DNA of 64,000 nucleotides from a bacterium. GTDB lineage: Bacteria > Planctomycetota > Planctomycetia > Planctomycetales > Planctomycetaceae. The notes below the pieces were generated by a model, which had not been told where the DNA came from, made no database searches, and worked only from the letters and a program-made list of their open reading frames with translations. How positions within the stretch are numbered: the stretch's first letter is position 1; the number at the start of each line of letters is the position of its first letter. Of this stretch, positions 19,351-29,119 are shown piece by piece. The position numbers and the translations under genes are program-made. Location of the stretch: the NCBI GenBank assembly GCA_016124895.1, contig WGMU01000105.1, positions 19,126-83,125 on the forward strand, written 5' to 3'.

Positions 19351-22300
19351 TCATTGTTGTGGCGATGTGCCTTTGAGGAACGTCAGCAGGTCGGCCATCT
19401 GTTCGATGGTGACTTCTTTCTCGACACCTTCAGGCATCAGCGATTTTGACGTGCTGCGGAGTTCGTCGATTTCGGAACGCGGGATGACCTGCTCCTTATT
19501 CTCGGCCTGGCGGAGCACGACGACTTCGGACGACTCGGACACCATCAGGCCGTTGAAGACGCGACCGTCGTTGGTGATGACGGCGTAGTCAGTGAAGCGC
19601 GGCTCGACTTTGCTGTTCGGATCGAGAATGTCGAACAGCAGTGCTTCGAACGAGCGGTTGCGGACGTCGCTGATGTCCGGCCCGACCTGATGCCCCTGGC
19701 CGTTGATGCGGTGACATTTCGAGCAGATGCGTTTGAAGACGGCTTCGCCGCGGTTGACATCACCCTTGAGCTTCAGTGCGGCTCCGTAAGTGTCGGCGAC
19801 CTCGCGGCGGTTTTCCGAAACGGCACCGCCGAAGAGATTCGCCGCGAGTTCGCGAATCTTCTCATCCGAATGCTTCATCAGGCGCACTCGCTGGTCGATA
19901 TCGACGATTGCCGGATTGACGTCGCCGCTGCGCATGGCTTCGAGCGTTGCGAGTGTCGAATCCGCTCGACGCAGCAGCAGCGCAAGGCCCGACGAACGGA
20001 CTTCCGGCCCGAGCGACAGCCATTTTTCGAGCACGATGTCTGCAGCGGTCGCTCCACCCGAACGCTGCAGCCCGTCCATCGCCGCCTGTTGAATCGCGCC
20101 CGGCTGGTCGGAACTCAACAGTTTGCGGAAGGTTGTTTCGGTCTCGGTGAACGATTCGTAACCGAGCAGTTCGATGGCCGCGCGCCGAGCCTCGACGCTG
20201 GCTGATCGATCAAGTGCCGTCGACGCCGCATGTGCGAGCACTCCACGAATGCCGACGACCGAATCGGCGAGACCTTCAGGCGGATTGTTCAACAGCGAGG
20301 AGAGGCTGACTCGCCCGAGCGATCCGCGATGTCGGGGAAGCCCAGTCGCGAGCCCCGTCACGATCGCGCTGTGCCAGGCAGCTTCTGCTGAGTTGTCTGC
20401 GGCTGCATCAGTCGAGTCTGCATTAAACAGTGCGAGCGTCTGCTGCAGTTCACCGAGATGACCGCGTGCTCCAGCGACGGTTGCCAGGTCACGAATGAGC
20501 CCAAGCGCCGGCGCCGCTGCAGCTTTTTCCGGCGCGTCTGCGTCGGTCGCCAGCAGGCCAGCGAGAACCCTCGCTGATCGATCGCGAACCGACGTCAGGA
20601 TCGCAGTCGCGACTGCCGGATCCGCGCCGTCCCGCCGCGCGATGGCAATCAGCGCTGCCGTTGCCGCATCGCTGCTGATTTCTCCGAGGGCGACAGCGAC
20701 TTCAAGGCGAACTCTCGCGTCGGGATACTCGGCGAGCTTGCAGACCGCCTCAGCCAGGTGGGTCGAGTCCGCAAGACGCCCTGCAGCGATCTGGACCGCA
20801 TGTCGCGTGAGTTCAGCAGGGCTGCGAACCGGGCCGTCGAACGCAAGGCCTCCTAACCAAAGATCAGCGTCACTCAGTTCACCGAGGCCCTCAAGCGTCC
20901 GCAGTGCGTGCAGTTTTGTCAGCGTTCGGGGATGTTGCCGCAGCAGATTCCGCAGTTCGCTGGCGAAGGAATTCCACTGTCGTTCGACAAGCATCCGCTG
21001 GCCGAGCTGGCGTCGCCAGCCGTTGCTGTCTTCGAGCAGTTTGATGATGTCTTCTGGCGAACGCGGCGGCACGTACTTCTTCGGCGACCTGCCCTCAGGA
21101 TACATCTTCCAGATGCGGCCGCGATCTTCGCCGGCTCGCCAGTCAAGCTTTGCGGCGATCTCCGGCGGCAGAAACTTCGGATGTTCGACCCACAGGCGGT
21201 ACATGTCGGCGAGGTAGAGGGCACCATCCGGGCCGGTCGCGAGACTCGCGGGACGGAACCAGGTATCGCGAGACGCCAGGAAGTCGGCTTTCTCGCGTGC
21301 ACGCGTTGCTTTGAGGATCGCGCCTTCGGCACGCACGATCGAACGCGTGACGAGGTGGCCGATTGGCTCGCAGACGAAGACGCTGTGATCGAAGTCGCCA
21401 TCGAAGAGGTCGCCGTGGTATGCCGTGACTCCGCAGGCCGAGGTGTGCGTGCCCGCGTGCGAGAGATAATTGCTTTTCATCTCAACGAGCGGATAAACGC
21501 GAGTGTCTCCACCGGACGGAGCGACGTCGTACTGTGGATTGGGAATCACAGCGAACGGATTCCGCTGCACGACGGACAGCGGCAGCAGCGCCGTCATGAT
21601 CGGGTTGCGGTTTGTGCAGAAGAAGCGGTTACCGAAGTTGTCGATCGTGTTGCCGAACTGGCCGAGCCCGGCGGCCGGACCGAACTCGCGCGTCAGCGGG
21701 TTGAAACGGAACTCGCTGCGCGGCATCTCGACCGTTTCACCGGGCCGCTGCGGCGAGGTAATTTTTCCCGGCCCGTAATTGCAGTAGATCCAGTTGTCGA
21801 AGCCCCACCGCGGATTTCCGATCTGCATCTGCGGATGCGCGGGCAGAAAGCCATCGTACAGAACGGTCCGCTCGTCAGCTTTGAGATCTCCGTCGGTGTC
21901 CTTCAGAAAGAGCAGTTGCGTTTGGGCGCCAACGAGGATGCCGTCGTTCCAGGGCAACAGACTGTGCGCAAAGGTCAGCTTGTCGGCGAAGATCTGGCGC
22001 TTGTCGGCGCGGCCGTCGCCGTCCGTATCGAGCAGCACGACGACTCGCGAGAGCGGATCGCTGCCTTCTTTTTCCGGACCGGTCGGATAATCACCGTACT
22101 CGACGACGAATGCGCGACCGAGTTCGTCAAACGCGATCGCGACCGGATCCATGACCAGCGGCTCGGCGGCGAACAGCTCGATACGAACGCCCGGTTCAAT
22201 CTCGAACGCCTTTTGCGATTCTTCAGGCGACTTCGGAGGCTGCGTCTTCTCATCCACCCAGTGCCGTCCACCCCGAGTCGACTCGATCGCCCGCAACGCG

Positions 22301-22389
22301 TCGGGCCGTGTGTCTTCCTGAGCAGCAATCTGGCTGATGCTGAAACACGTGACGGCGAGCGGTAGAAGTGAAGCGGAAAATATTCGCAT
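19351..22389 (-). CDS. PVC-type heme-binding protein: propeller, HEAT-like repeats, C-terminal cytochrome c domain
   Basis: 1012 residues with a signal peptide (ending near QIAAQ). The N-terminal half is a sorbosone-dehydrogenase-like beta-propeller with calcium-site-like DTDGDGRAD and DTDGDLKAD stretches. A helical HEAT-like region covers roughly 480-850. The C-terminus is a single c-type heme domain with CSKCH and the GQGHQVGPDIS motif. These large proteins are abundant in planctomycetes and probably act in the periplasm in oxidation of sugars or other complex organics; their substrates are unknown. It is last of a three-gene minus-strand unit with a ceramidase-like and a Rieske-fold protein. 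Confidence 0.9.
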   Translation of the reverse strand: MRIFSASLLPLAVTCFSISQIAAQEDTRPDALRAIESTRGGRHWVDEKTQPPKSPEESQKAFEIEPGVRIELFAAEPLVMDPVAIAFDELGRAFVVEYGDYPTGPEKEGSDPLSRVVVLLDTDGDGRADKRQIFADKLTFAHSLLPWNDGILVGAQTQLLFLKDTDGDLKADERTVLYDGFLPAHPQMQIGNPRWGFDNWIYCNYGPGKITSPQRPGETVEMPRSEFRFNPLTREFGPAAGLGQFGNTIDNFGNRFFCTNRNPIMTALLPLSVVQRNPFAVIPNPQYDVAPSGGDTRVYPLVEMKSNYLSHAGTHTSACGVTAYHGDLFDGDFDHSVFVCEPIGHLVTRSIVRAEGAILKATRAREKADFLASRDTWFRPASLATGPDGALYLADMYRLWVEHPKFLPPEIAAKLDWRAGEDRGRIWKMYPEGRSPKKYVPPRSPEDIIKLLEDSNGWRRQLGQRMLVERQWNSFASELRNLLRQHPRTLTKLHALRTLEGLGELSDADLWLGGLAFDGPVRSPAELTRHAVQIAAGRLADSTHLAEAVCKLAEYPDARVRLEVAVALGEISSDAATAALIAIARRDGADPAVATAILTSVRDRSARVLAGLLATDADAPEKAAAAPALGLIRDLATVAGARGHLGELQQTLALFNADSTDAAADNSAEAAWHSAIVTGLATGLPRHRGSLGRVSLSSLLNNPPEGLADSVVGIRGVLAHAASTALDRSASVEARRAAIELLGYESFTETETTFRKLLSSDQPGAIQQAAMDGLQRSGGATAADIVLEKWLSLGPEVRSSGLALLLRRADSTLATLEAMRSGDVNPAIVDIDQRVRLMKHSDEKIRELAANLFGGAVSENRREVADTYGAALKLKGDVNRGEAVFKRICSKCHRINGQGHQVGPDISDVRNRSFEALLFDILDPNSKVEPRFTDYAVITNDGRVFNGLMVSESSEVVVLRQAENKEQVIPRSEIDELRSTSKSLMPEGVEKEVTIEQMADLLTFLKGTSPQQ

Positions 22390-22451
22390 TCAAACCTCGA
22401 TTTACGACAGAAGCGTCGTGTGGTGGATTCAGCAGTTGTCAGTTCGACCGA

Positions 22452-22922
22452 TCAAAGCTGGACGTAGACCTGGCCATCTTTGGTACGTGCCGGAATCCGA
22501 TGGAGTCTGCAATCAGAGTGTGAGGATGACAGACATTCGCCATCGAGTGAAAACTCGATTCGCCAGCAGGCAGTCACGAACAGCGAACGATTTGAGTCGT
22601 AGTCCAATGGAAGACGAAGAACTTCATGGAAGTACGATTGAAACACGACGACATCGTCATGGGAACTAAGGACGTATACGGGGTGGCTGCGGCCAGGGAC
22701 ACGCTGCCAGGCGTTGTGTCTGAAAAGCTGGACATTCACAAGCGACGGTTCACCGTTCGCAGGCAGCTCTGTTAGTCGCACAGCCGAAATCCACTGCTGT
22801 CGGGGATGTACTGGTTGAGACAGGAAGAACGCCGTGCAGATCGAGGACGGAGCAGCAATCAGCAGGCAAAGGACTGCAGCGGTGACTCTTGCTTTGAGTT
22901 TTCCACGACGAGCTTCGGACAT
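22452..22922 (-). CDS. Degenerate Rieske-fold membrane-anchored protein lacking [2Fe-2S] ligands
   Basis: 156 residues from the second of two adjacent ATGs (22922), four bases after GGGGAGG. One N-terminal hydrophobic segment (VTAAVLCLLIAAPSSICTAFF) anchors it. The rest aligns by eye with a QcrA-type Rieske domain: WISAVRLTELP, HPVYVLSSHDDVVVFQS, PLDYD, FSLDGECLS, LHRIPARTKDGQVYV. Where CxHxxC and CxxCH-like boxes should stand the gene has FHEVLRL and FVTACWRIEF, so all four cluster ligands are replaced and only one disulfide-type Cys remains. It probably has a structural or binding role. The upstream gene stops 22 bases before and the heme-protein gene begins 62 bases after. Confidence 0.6.
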   Translation of the reverse strand: MSEARRGKLKARVTAAVLCLLIAAPSSICTAFFLSQPVHPRQQWISAVRLTELPANGEPSLVNVQLFRHNAWQRVPGRSHPVYVLSSHDDVVVFQSYFHEVLRLPLDYDSNRSLFVTACWRIEFSLDGECLSSSHSDCRLHRIPARTKDGQVYVQL

Positions 22923-22944
22923 CATACCTCCCCGATCGCAGTGT

Positions 22945-24474
22945 TCAGTCAGCACTGACGATGCTTTGCAGGAGCTTCAGTTGCGTCGCCTGGACCTTTG
23001 GTTCCGCGTCGACTGCCAGGTAGCTCGAACGGGCGCGCCAGGTTTCGTAGCCGCCGAGGGCGTGATGCTCAGGCGTTGGCAGGTAGCCGTTGTAGCCGTT
23101 GGCGAGTTCGATCGTGAATGACTGTTTGAACGGCGACTGCTCTTTGATCGCCAGTCCGGTTTCGACAAACGTCTCGCACGGACTGCTGACGATACCCAGG
23201 TCGCCGATCTGCAGTGCCTGCAGACGGACGGTGACCGTCGGCGGATACTCGGCCAGCCGGACGGTTTCGCGCGCGTAGACCAGGCGGCGGTCGCGGTACG
23301 GGCCGGGGCCGGCATCGGCGAGCAGTTGCTTCGCGTGCGCGAGTTCCTCAGCGTTCGGGCGACGGACGCCGAGTTCGATTTCGGTGTCGACGGACTTTAA
23401 CGGCACCCAGTCGTGATGCTCGATCTTCTGCCAGGCGCGAAAGGTTGCGTCCGCAACGCTCGTGGCGACCACCTGAATCTGCTCGAACGGTTCTCGCTTC
23501 GGAGCACTCTTCGCGGCAAAGTTGATGTTGTTGATGTTGCCGCTGGTCCCGTTCGACATGATCCCGACAAAGGCCGGCTTGACGTTCGTCGCGTTCAGCC
23601 GTTGAGCGATCCGCCGCGCGAATTCGCCGAAATAGTCCGCCGAAAGCAGACCGCCGGGGATGCCGCCCACGTAGTGCAGCGAGTAATTCGCGAGCAGCGC
23701 GATGGGTCGGCCGTCGCGGGCGACGACAGAGACGAATCCAATCTCAGGGTCGATCGGGCCGGAGGGTTTGTCGAGCAGATCACTGCCGCGCGGCGGGTTC
23801 ATGCGCACGCGGTCTTTGCCCATGTCCAATGGGTCAGCGAGGTCGTAACCAGGTTTCATAAACCAGCGACGGTTGAAGACCTGGGATGGATCGTTCGCCG
23901 AGCCCCAGCCGATCTTTGCGGGTTCAAGCTGTGAGTGTGCCTGCGCAATACCTGCGGCGATCTGCGCGGTCAGAAAGCGACGGTACTCGACTTCCGGCTC
24001 GCTCTGAAAAACACCGGTCACAGTGACGGCGGAATGAGTATGCGTCGCTGAGCAGAGAATGTTTGAGGCCGGGATGCCGGTTGTCTTCTCCGCCTGCTGC
24101 CGCGCGGCGTCGAAGATTTCCCGCGGGATCATGCAACTGTCGCAGACGACGATGGCCAGCTTCGTCGTCCCGTCGTCGAGAACGAGACAGCGCGCGTGCA
24201 GCGGGTCGTGAGCCCCTGTTGCCTGGTGGTCGGTCATATTCCCGTTCGAGGAGATTGGGAACTTTGTCGGTGTGATGTCGATCGCGAACGCGCCGGCTTT
24301 AAAGAGTTTTGGTGCTAATGACTCGTCGGCTGCGTCAGTCTTTGCCGCAACGAACAGTGACATTGCGAGAAGGGCGAGACAGATCGCCGCTGTTCGGACA
24401 CGGCAGACGGGAAGCGACGGGGCAGGGCGGTTCACTAAAGAGTTGCGGAACCAGTCGAAATGCAGGGTGGGCAT
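22945..24474 (-). CDS. Secreted neutral/alkaline ceramidase-like protein
   Basis: Start set at the ATG at 24474, with AAAGGA eight bases before it; 509 residues. The ORF remains open upstream into mnmE on the other strand, but that part is unlikely to be coding. An N-terminal hydrophobic segment (AAICLALLAMSLFVAA) is a signal peptide or anchor. The ceramidase N-terminal domain shows AGAFAIDITPT, the DSCMIP segment, SATHTHSAVTVTG with zinc-ligand-like histidines, and MSNGTSGNINN. Planctomycete members are numerous and their substrates are usually not known, so ceramide hydrolysis is only a family guess. First gene of the unit with the Rieske-like and heme proteins. Confidence 0.82.
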   Translation of the reverse strand: MPTLHFDWFRNSLVNRPAPSLPVCRVRTAAICLALLAMSLFVAAKTDAADESLAPKLFKAGAFAIDITPTKFPISSNGNMTDHQATGAHDPLHARCLVLDDGTTKLAIVVCDSCMIPREIFDAARQQAEKTTGIPASNILCSATHTHSAVTVTGVFQSEPEVEYRRFLTAQIAAGIAQAHSQLEPAKIGWGSANDPSQVFNRRWFMKPGYDLADPLDMGKDRVRMNPPRGSDLLDKPSGPIDPEIGFVSVVARDGRPIALLANYSLHYVGGIPGGLLSADYFGEFARRIAQRLNATNVKPAFVGIMSNGTSGNINNINFAAKSAPKREPFEQIQVVATSVADATFRAWQKIEHHDWVPLKSVDTEIELGVRRPNAEELAHAKQLLADAGPGPYRDRRLVYARETVRLAEYPPTVTVRLQALQIGDLGIVSSPCETFVETGLAIKEQSPFKQSFTIELANGYNGYLPTPEHHALGGYETWRARSSYLAVDAEPKVQATQLKLLQSIVSAD

Positions 24475-24694
24475 CGGGATCGTCCTTTCGAGCAGGACCG
24501 AGGGAAGGCGAAGCGCCGCGTCGGCCGGCTGCTTTATCATGAACGGCATCGGGCTCGACTGGGGTGTTGCCTCAGGATCGTCGATCGCCTTTGTGGTGTT
24601 TGCAAGGCTCGGCGGACACCTCGAATTCGCGACGCAGACGGAATAGCCTGCCGCAGGATTTGACAGTCCATTTCCGTCCAGGAAACGTAACGCG

Positions 24695-26125
24695 ATGCAG
24701 CCCTGCTCGGCCGGAAAAAGTGACACGATTGCAGCGATCAGCTCGGCAGTTGGGCCGGCCTGCCGCGGGATCGTGCGCGTGAGCGGAAACGAAGTGGCTG
24801 GCATCCTCGGGCGAGTGTTCACTCAGCCGATACGCACGCTGTGTCGAGCCTCTCGCATTGACGCGGCGATCGAGCTGCAGCCCGGAATAGAGCTGCCGCT
24901 GAGCGTGAGTTTGTGGCCGGACGCTCGCAGCTTTACCGGCGAGCCAATGGCCGAGCTGCACTTGCCGGGCAGTCCGCCGCTGATTGATGCAGTTCTGCGG
25001 CGCGTCTTTGATGCCGGAGCCCGACCTGCGCGACGCGGCGAGTTCACACTCCGCGCCTTCCTGGCGGGGAAACTCGATCTGGCGCAGGCGGAAGCGGTTC
25101 TGGGAGTCATCGACGCGGCGGATTCGACTGAGCTGTCGACGGCGCTGCGGCAACTGGCTGGCGGACTGTCGTCGCGGATCTCGGCCGTCCGCGATGATCT
25201 GCTCAACCTGCTGGCTGATCTGGAAGCCGGACTCGATTTCGTTGAGGAGGACATCGAGTTCGTTTCGTCAGACGAAACGGTCTCGCGTCTGACGTCGGCT
25301 GCTGAAGCCATTGCGGAAATCGAACGCGGAGCCACCGCGCGGATGCAGTCGCGGACTCAGACACGCGTCGTCCTCGCCGGTTTGCCGAACGCCGGGAAAA
25401 GTACACTGTTCAATGCGCTGCTGAATCGGGACGCGGCGATCGTGTCAGAGCAGTCCGGAACGACTCGCGATTATCTGACAGCAACCGTGCGCTGGGGCCG
25501 GCTCGACGTCGAGCTGATCGACACCGCCGGCTGGGAACTCGAACGTTCCGGCATCGAGTCGGTTGCTCAGCATTTTCGTGACGAGCAGATTTGCGAGGCC
25601 GACGTCATTGTCTGGTGCTCCTCGGCGGTCCTGTCACACGAAGAGGTCGATCAGGACCGTCAGTTACGGGAGTTGCTTCCGACTCTGACGCGCGCCGTCT
25701 GCGTGCAAACTCAAAGTGACCGACTTACTGAAATCGCTGCTGACGCCGTTTCCGAACGTCCTGAGTCGTTGGACGACGCTGCCGTTGCCGGGACAACGAC
25801 GTGTTCGGACTCGATCCTCGCGATCTCCGCGTTCACGGGCGACGGCCTGGCGACTCTCCGGAAACTGCTGATCGACCGGCTGGTTGCGGATGCGAGCGAG
25901 ACGAGTGAATTGCTCGGTTCGACCGCAGCACGCAGCCGGACGGCGCTCAAACGAGCGGTGAGCAGTCTCGATACAGCACGCACGGAGGCGCAGTTCGGCT
26001 CGGGAGACGAACTCGTCGCCGTCGAAATCCGCGAGGCCATTGCCTCCCTGGGAGAAGTTGTCGGAGCTGTCTACACGGACGATTTGCTCGATCGAATCTT
26101 CAGCCGTTTCTGCATCGGCAAGTAA
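24695..26125 (+). CDS. mnmE: tRNA modification GTPase MnmE (TrmE)
   Basis: 476 residues, normal length. The N-terminal tetrahydrofolate-binding domain begins DTIAAISSAVGPACRGIVRVSG. The G domain has G1 GLPNAGKS (229-236), SGTTRD and G3 DTAG (276-279); the G4 position reads TQSD rather than NKxD, a departure worth noting. The C-terminus is the invariant FCIGK, whose cysteine functions with MnmG in making cmnm5U at wobble position 34 of tRNAs. mnmG is not in the window. It is divergent from the ceramidase-like gene, sharing a 220-base promoter region. Confidence 0.95.
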   Translation: MQPCSAGKSDTIAAISSAVGPACRGIVRVSGNEVAGILGRVFTQPIRTLCRASRIDAAIELQPGIELPLSVSLWPDARSFTGEPMAELHLPGSPPLIDAVLRRVFDAGARPARRGEFTLRAFLAGKLDLAQAEAVLGVIDAADSTELSTALRQLAGGLSSRISAVRDDLLNLLADLEAGLDFVEEDIEFVSSDETVSRLTSAAEAIAEIERGATARMQSRTQTRVVLAGLPNAGKSTLFNALLNRDAAIVSEQSGTTRDYLTATVRWGRLDVELIDTAGWELERSGIESVAQHFRDEQICEADVIVWCSSAVLSHEEVDQDRQLRELLPTLTRAVCVQTQSDRLTEIAADAVSERPESLDDAAVAGTTTCSDSILAISAFTGDGLATLRKLLIDRLVADASETSELLGSTAARSRTALKRAVSSLDTARTEAQFGSGDELVAVEIREAIASLGEVVGAVYTDDLLDRIFSRFCIGK

Positions 26126-26290
26126 GCAGCTTGCGGGATGAAGTTTTGCGACGAATGGTTGCGTCCTTGCGGGCGAATTCGTCCTCATTCTATTCTGCTG
26201 ATCAGTTCGCATCGTTTGATATCGGAGTCCTCAGCGGGCCGCTCTGAGAACCCACTGTTAACGTTGAGCGGGTTCAGCCCGTACGTCCTC

Positions 26291-28351
26291 ATGCCGAGCA
26301 GCTTCGACCACTTGACCAACGAGACAGACTCCAGCAAGGCGGCCTATCTGATTCTGCGATCGCAGGTGAGGACGCTCAGCGTGTCTCGCCTGAATCCAGA
26401 GCAGATCACAACAATTGGCCGGGCGCCGACGAATCAGATCGTCGTTCCGGACGACATCTGCAGTCGTAATCACTGCGAGGTTTTCATCTCGGGCGGGAAC
26501 TGGGTGCTTCGCGATCTCGACAGCCGAAACGGCACTCTGCTGGGCGGGCGGGCTGTCACGCAGGATGAACCGCTGGACGACGGTGACGAGATTCAGATCG
26601 GCGAATTCTTCCTCATCTTCTCGCACGATGAAGGCCGGGCCTTTGGCGACGAAACGCAGGCGCGGCTGGAGGTTGGAACGGACACCTATTACGCGTCGCA
26701 GACAGCCGAATCGGCGAGCGAGCCGGAAATCCTGCTGCGCCGCGGTGTGACGGCGTATCACGCGGGCGGCTCAGAACTCGATGACGCTTCACAGCGCAGT
26801 AAAGGTCTGGCGCGGTTGTTCCGTCTGGCACTGGATATGGGAGCCGCAACGGAAGAGCCTCAGCTTTCTGATCTGGTCCTTGACGCGCTGTTTGAATCCG
26901 TCCGAGTCGACATTGGAGCGATCCTGCTTCTTCCGCGCAGCGCGGGAAAACCTGACACTTCGGGAACGCTACGCGTGGCGGCCTATCGTTCGTCATCTGA
27001 CGAGAGTTACGAGCAGGTTTCGTCGTCGGTGTCGCGACTGGTGCTGAAGTCTCGCGAGGGAATTCTCGCCCGTGATATCAAGGACGACAGCCGCCTGACG
27101 GACCGGGCGAGCCTCGATCAGATGCAGGCGCGCAGCGTCATCTGCGTTCCGATCCGGACGCCGGATTTGATTTACGGAGTCATTCACCTTTACACGACGC
27201 ACGGTGGTCGGCGACTCGGCATTGAAGCTCTGGAATACTCGCTCGCAGTCGCTGACCAGTACGCACTTGCGCTTGAGAATCTGACGAAGCGGGCGCGACT
27301 GCAGGACGGACTGGCTCAGGCGCAGGACGAGGCAGAAACGCTTCGTACGCAGCTCGAAATCGAAACAGACATCGTCGGCGAGAGTGCAGCAGTGCGTGAA
27401 TTGAAGTCACAGATCGGCCGCGCCGCGCCAACCGACGCAACTGTGCTGATTCGAGGTGAAAGCGGTGTCGGAAAAGAACTCGTCGCCCGCTCGATTCACT
27501 TCAACAGTGAAAGGCGCCGCGGCCCGTTCGTCTGTCTGAATTGTGCCGCGCTGTCAGAAACGCTGCTCGAAAGCGAATTGTTCGGGCATGAGAAGGGTTC
27601 ATTCACCGGGGCGACCGGCCGCAAGCTGGGCAAGTTCGAACAGGCCAACGGCGGGACGCTCTTCCTGGACGAGATTGGCGAGATGAGTCCGGCGATTCAG
27701 GCGAAGTTTCTTCGCGTGCTGGAGGGGCATCCGTTCGAGCGAGTCGGTGGTGGCACCGAGATTCAAGTCAACGTGCGTGTTGTCGCGGCGACGAATCGCG
27801 ATCTTGAAAAAGCCATCGAAGAGAACAGGTTTCGTAAGGACTTGTTCTTTCGGCTGTTTGTCGTTGACATCGCTGTCCCGCCACTGCGGGCTCACGCGTC
27901 GGATATTCCGGTTCTGGCGGACCATTTCCTGAGGAAATTCGCGGCACGGTGCAGCAACCGTGTCGAAGGTCTTTCGAAAGAGGCGCTGGATAAGCTCTGC
28001 CGATATGACTGGCCGGGAAATGTTCGCGAGCTGCAGAACACGATCGAACGGGCTGTGATCCTGTCGCGCGGCCCACTGGTTGAGGCGGACGAGATTCAGC
28101 TTTCGTCGCTCGCCAGTCAGATTTATACCGGCCAGCCGTCAGGCGACCACACTTCCACTGCTAAAGCCGAACTCCGGGAGATTTCGCTCGAAGAACTCGA
28201 AAAAGAGCACATTCTCGCGATGCTCGACCGGACCAACTGGAACAAATCCATGACGTCCCAGATTCTGGGGATTGAACGCTCAACGCTGGACCGCAAGCTC
28301 AAGCGGTACAACGTCAATCGGCCGAAGAAGTCGTCACGTGACGAAACGTAA
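26291..28351 (+). CDS. FHA-GAF-AAA+-Fis sigma-54-dependent transcription activator
   Basis: 686 residues from the ATG at 26291; upstream in-frame starts exist and no strong ribosome site decides. Domains: FHA at about 20-112 (GRAP at 43, SRNH at 58, Asn80), which binds phosphothreonine; GAF at about 180-330; AAA+ with Walker A GESGVGKE (389-396), the sigma-54 contact loop GSFTGA (436-441, instead of GAFTGA), Walker B LFLDEIG (457-463) and a sensor arginine region; a Fis-type helix-turn-helix at the C-terminus ([23 protein letters not shown]). Input therefore likely comes from Ser/Thr kinase signalling plus a small ligand. Target genes are unknown. Confidence 0.93.
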   Translation: MPSSFDHLTNETDSSKAAYLILRSQVRTLSVSRLNPEQITTIGRAPTNQIVVPDDICSRNHCEVFISGGNWVLRDLDSRNGTLLGGRAVTQDEPLDDGDEIQIGEFFLIFSHDEGRAFGDETQARLEVGTDTYYASQTAESASEPEILLRRGVTAYHAGGSELDDASQRSKGLARLFRLALDMGAATEEPQLSDLVLDALFESVRVDIGAILLLPRSAGKPDTSGTLRVAAYRSSSDESYEQVSSSVSRLVLKSREGILARDIKDDSRLTDRASLDQMQARSVICVPIRTPDLIYGVIHLYTTHGGRRLGIEALEYSLAVADQYALALENLTKRARLQDGLAQAQDEAETLRTQLEIETDIVGESAAVRELKSQIGRAAPTDATVLIRGESGVGKELVARSIHFNSERRRGPFVCLNCAALSETLLESELFGHEKGSFTGATGRKLGKFEQANGGTLFLDEIGEMSPAIQAKFLRVLEGHPFERVGGGTEIQVNVRVVAATNRDLEKAIEENRFRKDLFFRLFVVDIAVPPLRAHASDIPVLADHFLRKFAARCSNRVEGLSKEALDKLCRYDWPGNVRELQNTIERAVILSRGPLVEADEIQLSSLASQIYTGQPSGDHTSTAKAELREISLEELEKEHILAMLDRTNWNKSMTSQILGIERSTLDRKLKRYNVNRPKKSSRDET

Positions 28352-28882
28352 GAAGCATTCAGCTCGATCGATCGGTGGATCGCGAGTTGAGCCGGTCGTG
28401 TTCAAGTCGAGTCATTCATTCCGTGATGACCTTCAGCGATCAGCCAGGGGGTGGAAGCTGGAGTAGATGCAGCGGCAGACAGGCCTGAGGTATCGGAGAA
28501 AGTTGAATTTCTTGTTGACTTGATAAAGTTTTGACCTGAGAATCCCGCCTCTTCCTGCCGAATGACTCTTTTGAAATCCCACCTGAGTCACGTTTCCGAA
28601 CATTCAGTCTGAGTCGCGAACGACCTGCTGGTCTCCGTTTTTTGAATGCACGCATTGCTGTTGAGTGGCGGTTTTCCCAAATACCGGTCCGCACTCCGCA
28701 CGGCTTCAAGACGGTCAGCCTACGGCCCGGCGGCTTCGTCGTGTCAGACTTTTTGTTTGGGTCTGTCGAGGTTCGCTCTGACAAGAACGACAGAGCGAGT
28801 GTAATTCTTCAGGGACGGCAGCTCGCCACGAGCTGTGAAGAATCAAGTCACCCCCTCTCCGAAGAAGTGGAGCAAGACCGGT
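28352..28882. other. 531-base gene-poor region
   Basis: Between the FHA-sigma-54 regulator and the small acidic protein. A few short ORFs are open on both strands but none has a ribosome site plus protein-like composition. An A/T-richer patch TTGTTGACTTGATAAAGTTT near 28512-28531 could hold a promoter for the downstream small gene. No repeat of the families seen elsewhere was found. Confidence 0.4.
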
Positions 28883-29119
28883 ATGTCTTACTCAGATGCT
28901 GAGCTTGGCATGGATGATTTCGATGGCGACATGATCAGCTCGGTTGAAGCGTATCCAGAGATTGACTTCGAGGCCCTCGGTATCAAGCCGGACACTGCGA
29001 CGGCTGCTAAACCAGGCTCGGAAGAAAAGGTCGTTATGCTGGCTGCCCGGTACGCCGCCGGACTGCCGCTGTGGCACGACGAAGACTGCGTCGACCACGG
29101 ACCAGATGATCTGGACTGA
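28883..29119 (+). CDS. Small acidic protein of unknown function
   Basis: 78 residues from the ATG at 28883 with GGAG about ten bases before it; 16 codons further upstream are open but look non-coding. The protein is strongly acidic (MSYSDAELGMDDFDGDMISS..., ending DHGPDDLD) with a middle segment EEKVVMLAARYAAGLPLWHDEDC. No signal peptide or membrane segment. Codon positions look protein-like (G/C-rich third positions). I recognise no family. Confidence 0.55.
   Translation: MSYSDAELGMDDFDGDMISSVEAYPEIDFEALGIKPDTATAAKPGSEEKVVMLAARYAAGLPLWHDEDCVDHGPDDLD

Noticed and set aside
20908..22365. 485-codon open frame on the plus strand opposite the heme-propeller gene
   Set aside because: It is antisense to a well-supported gene with signal peptide and CSKCH motif; G+C-rich codon bias leaves long open frames on the opposite strand. 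No family motif was seen.
24475..24822. N-terminal extension of the ceramidase-like ORF into the mnmE start region
   Set aside because: The ATG at 24474 has a ribosome-binding site and is followed by the hydrophobic signal; the extension overlaps the 5' end of mnmE on the other strand.
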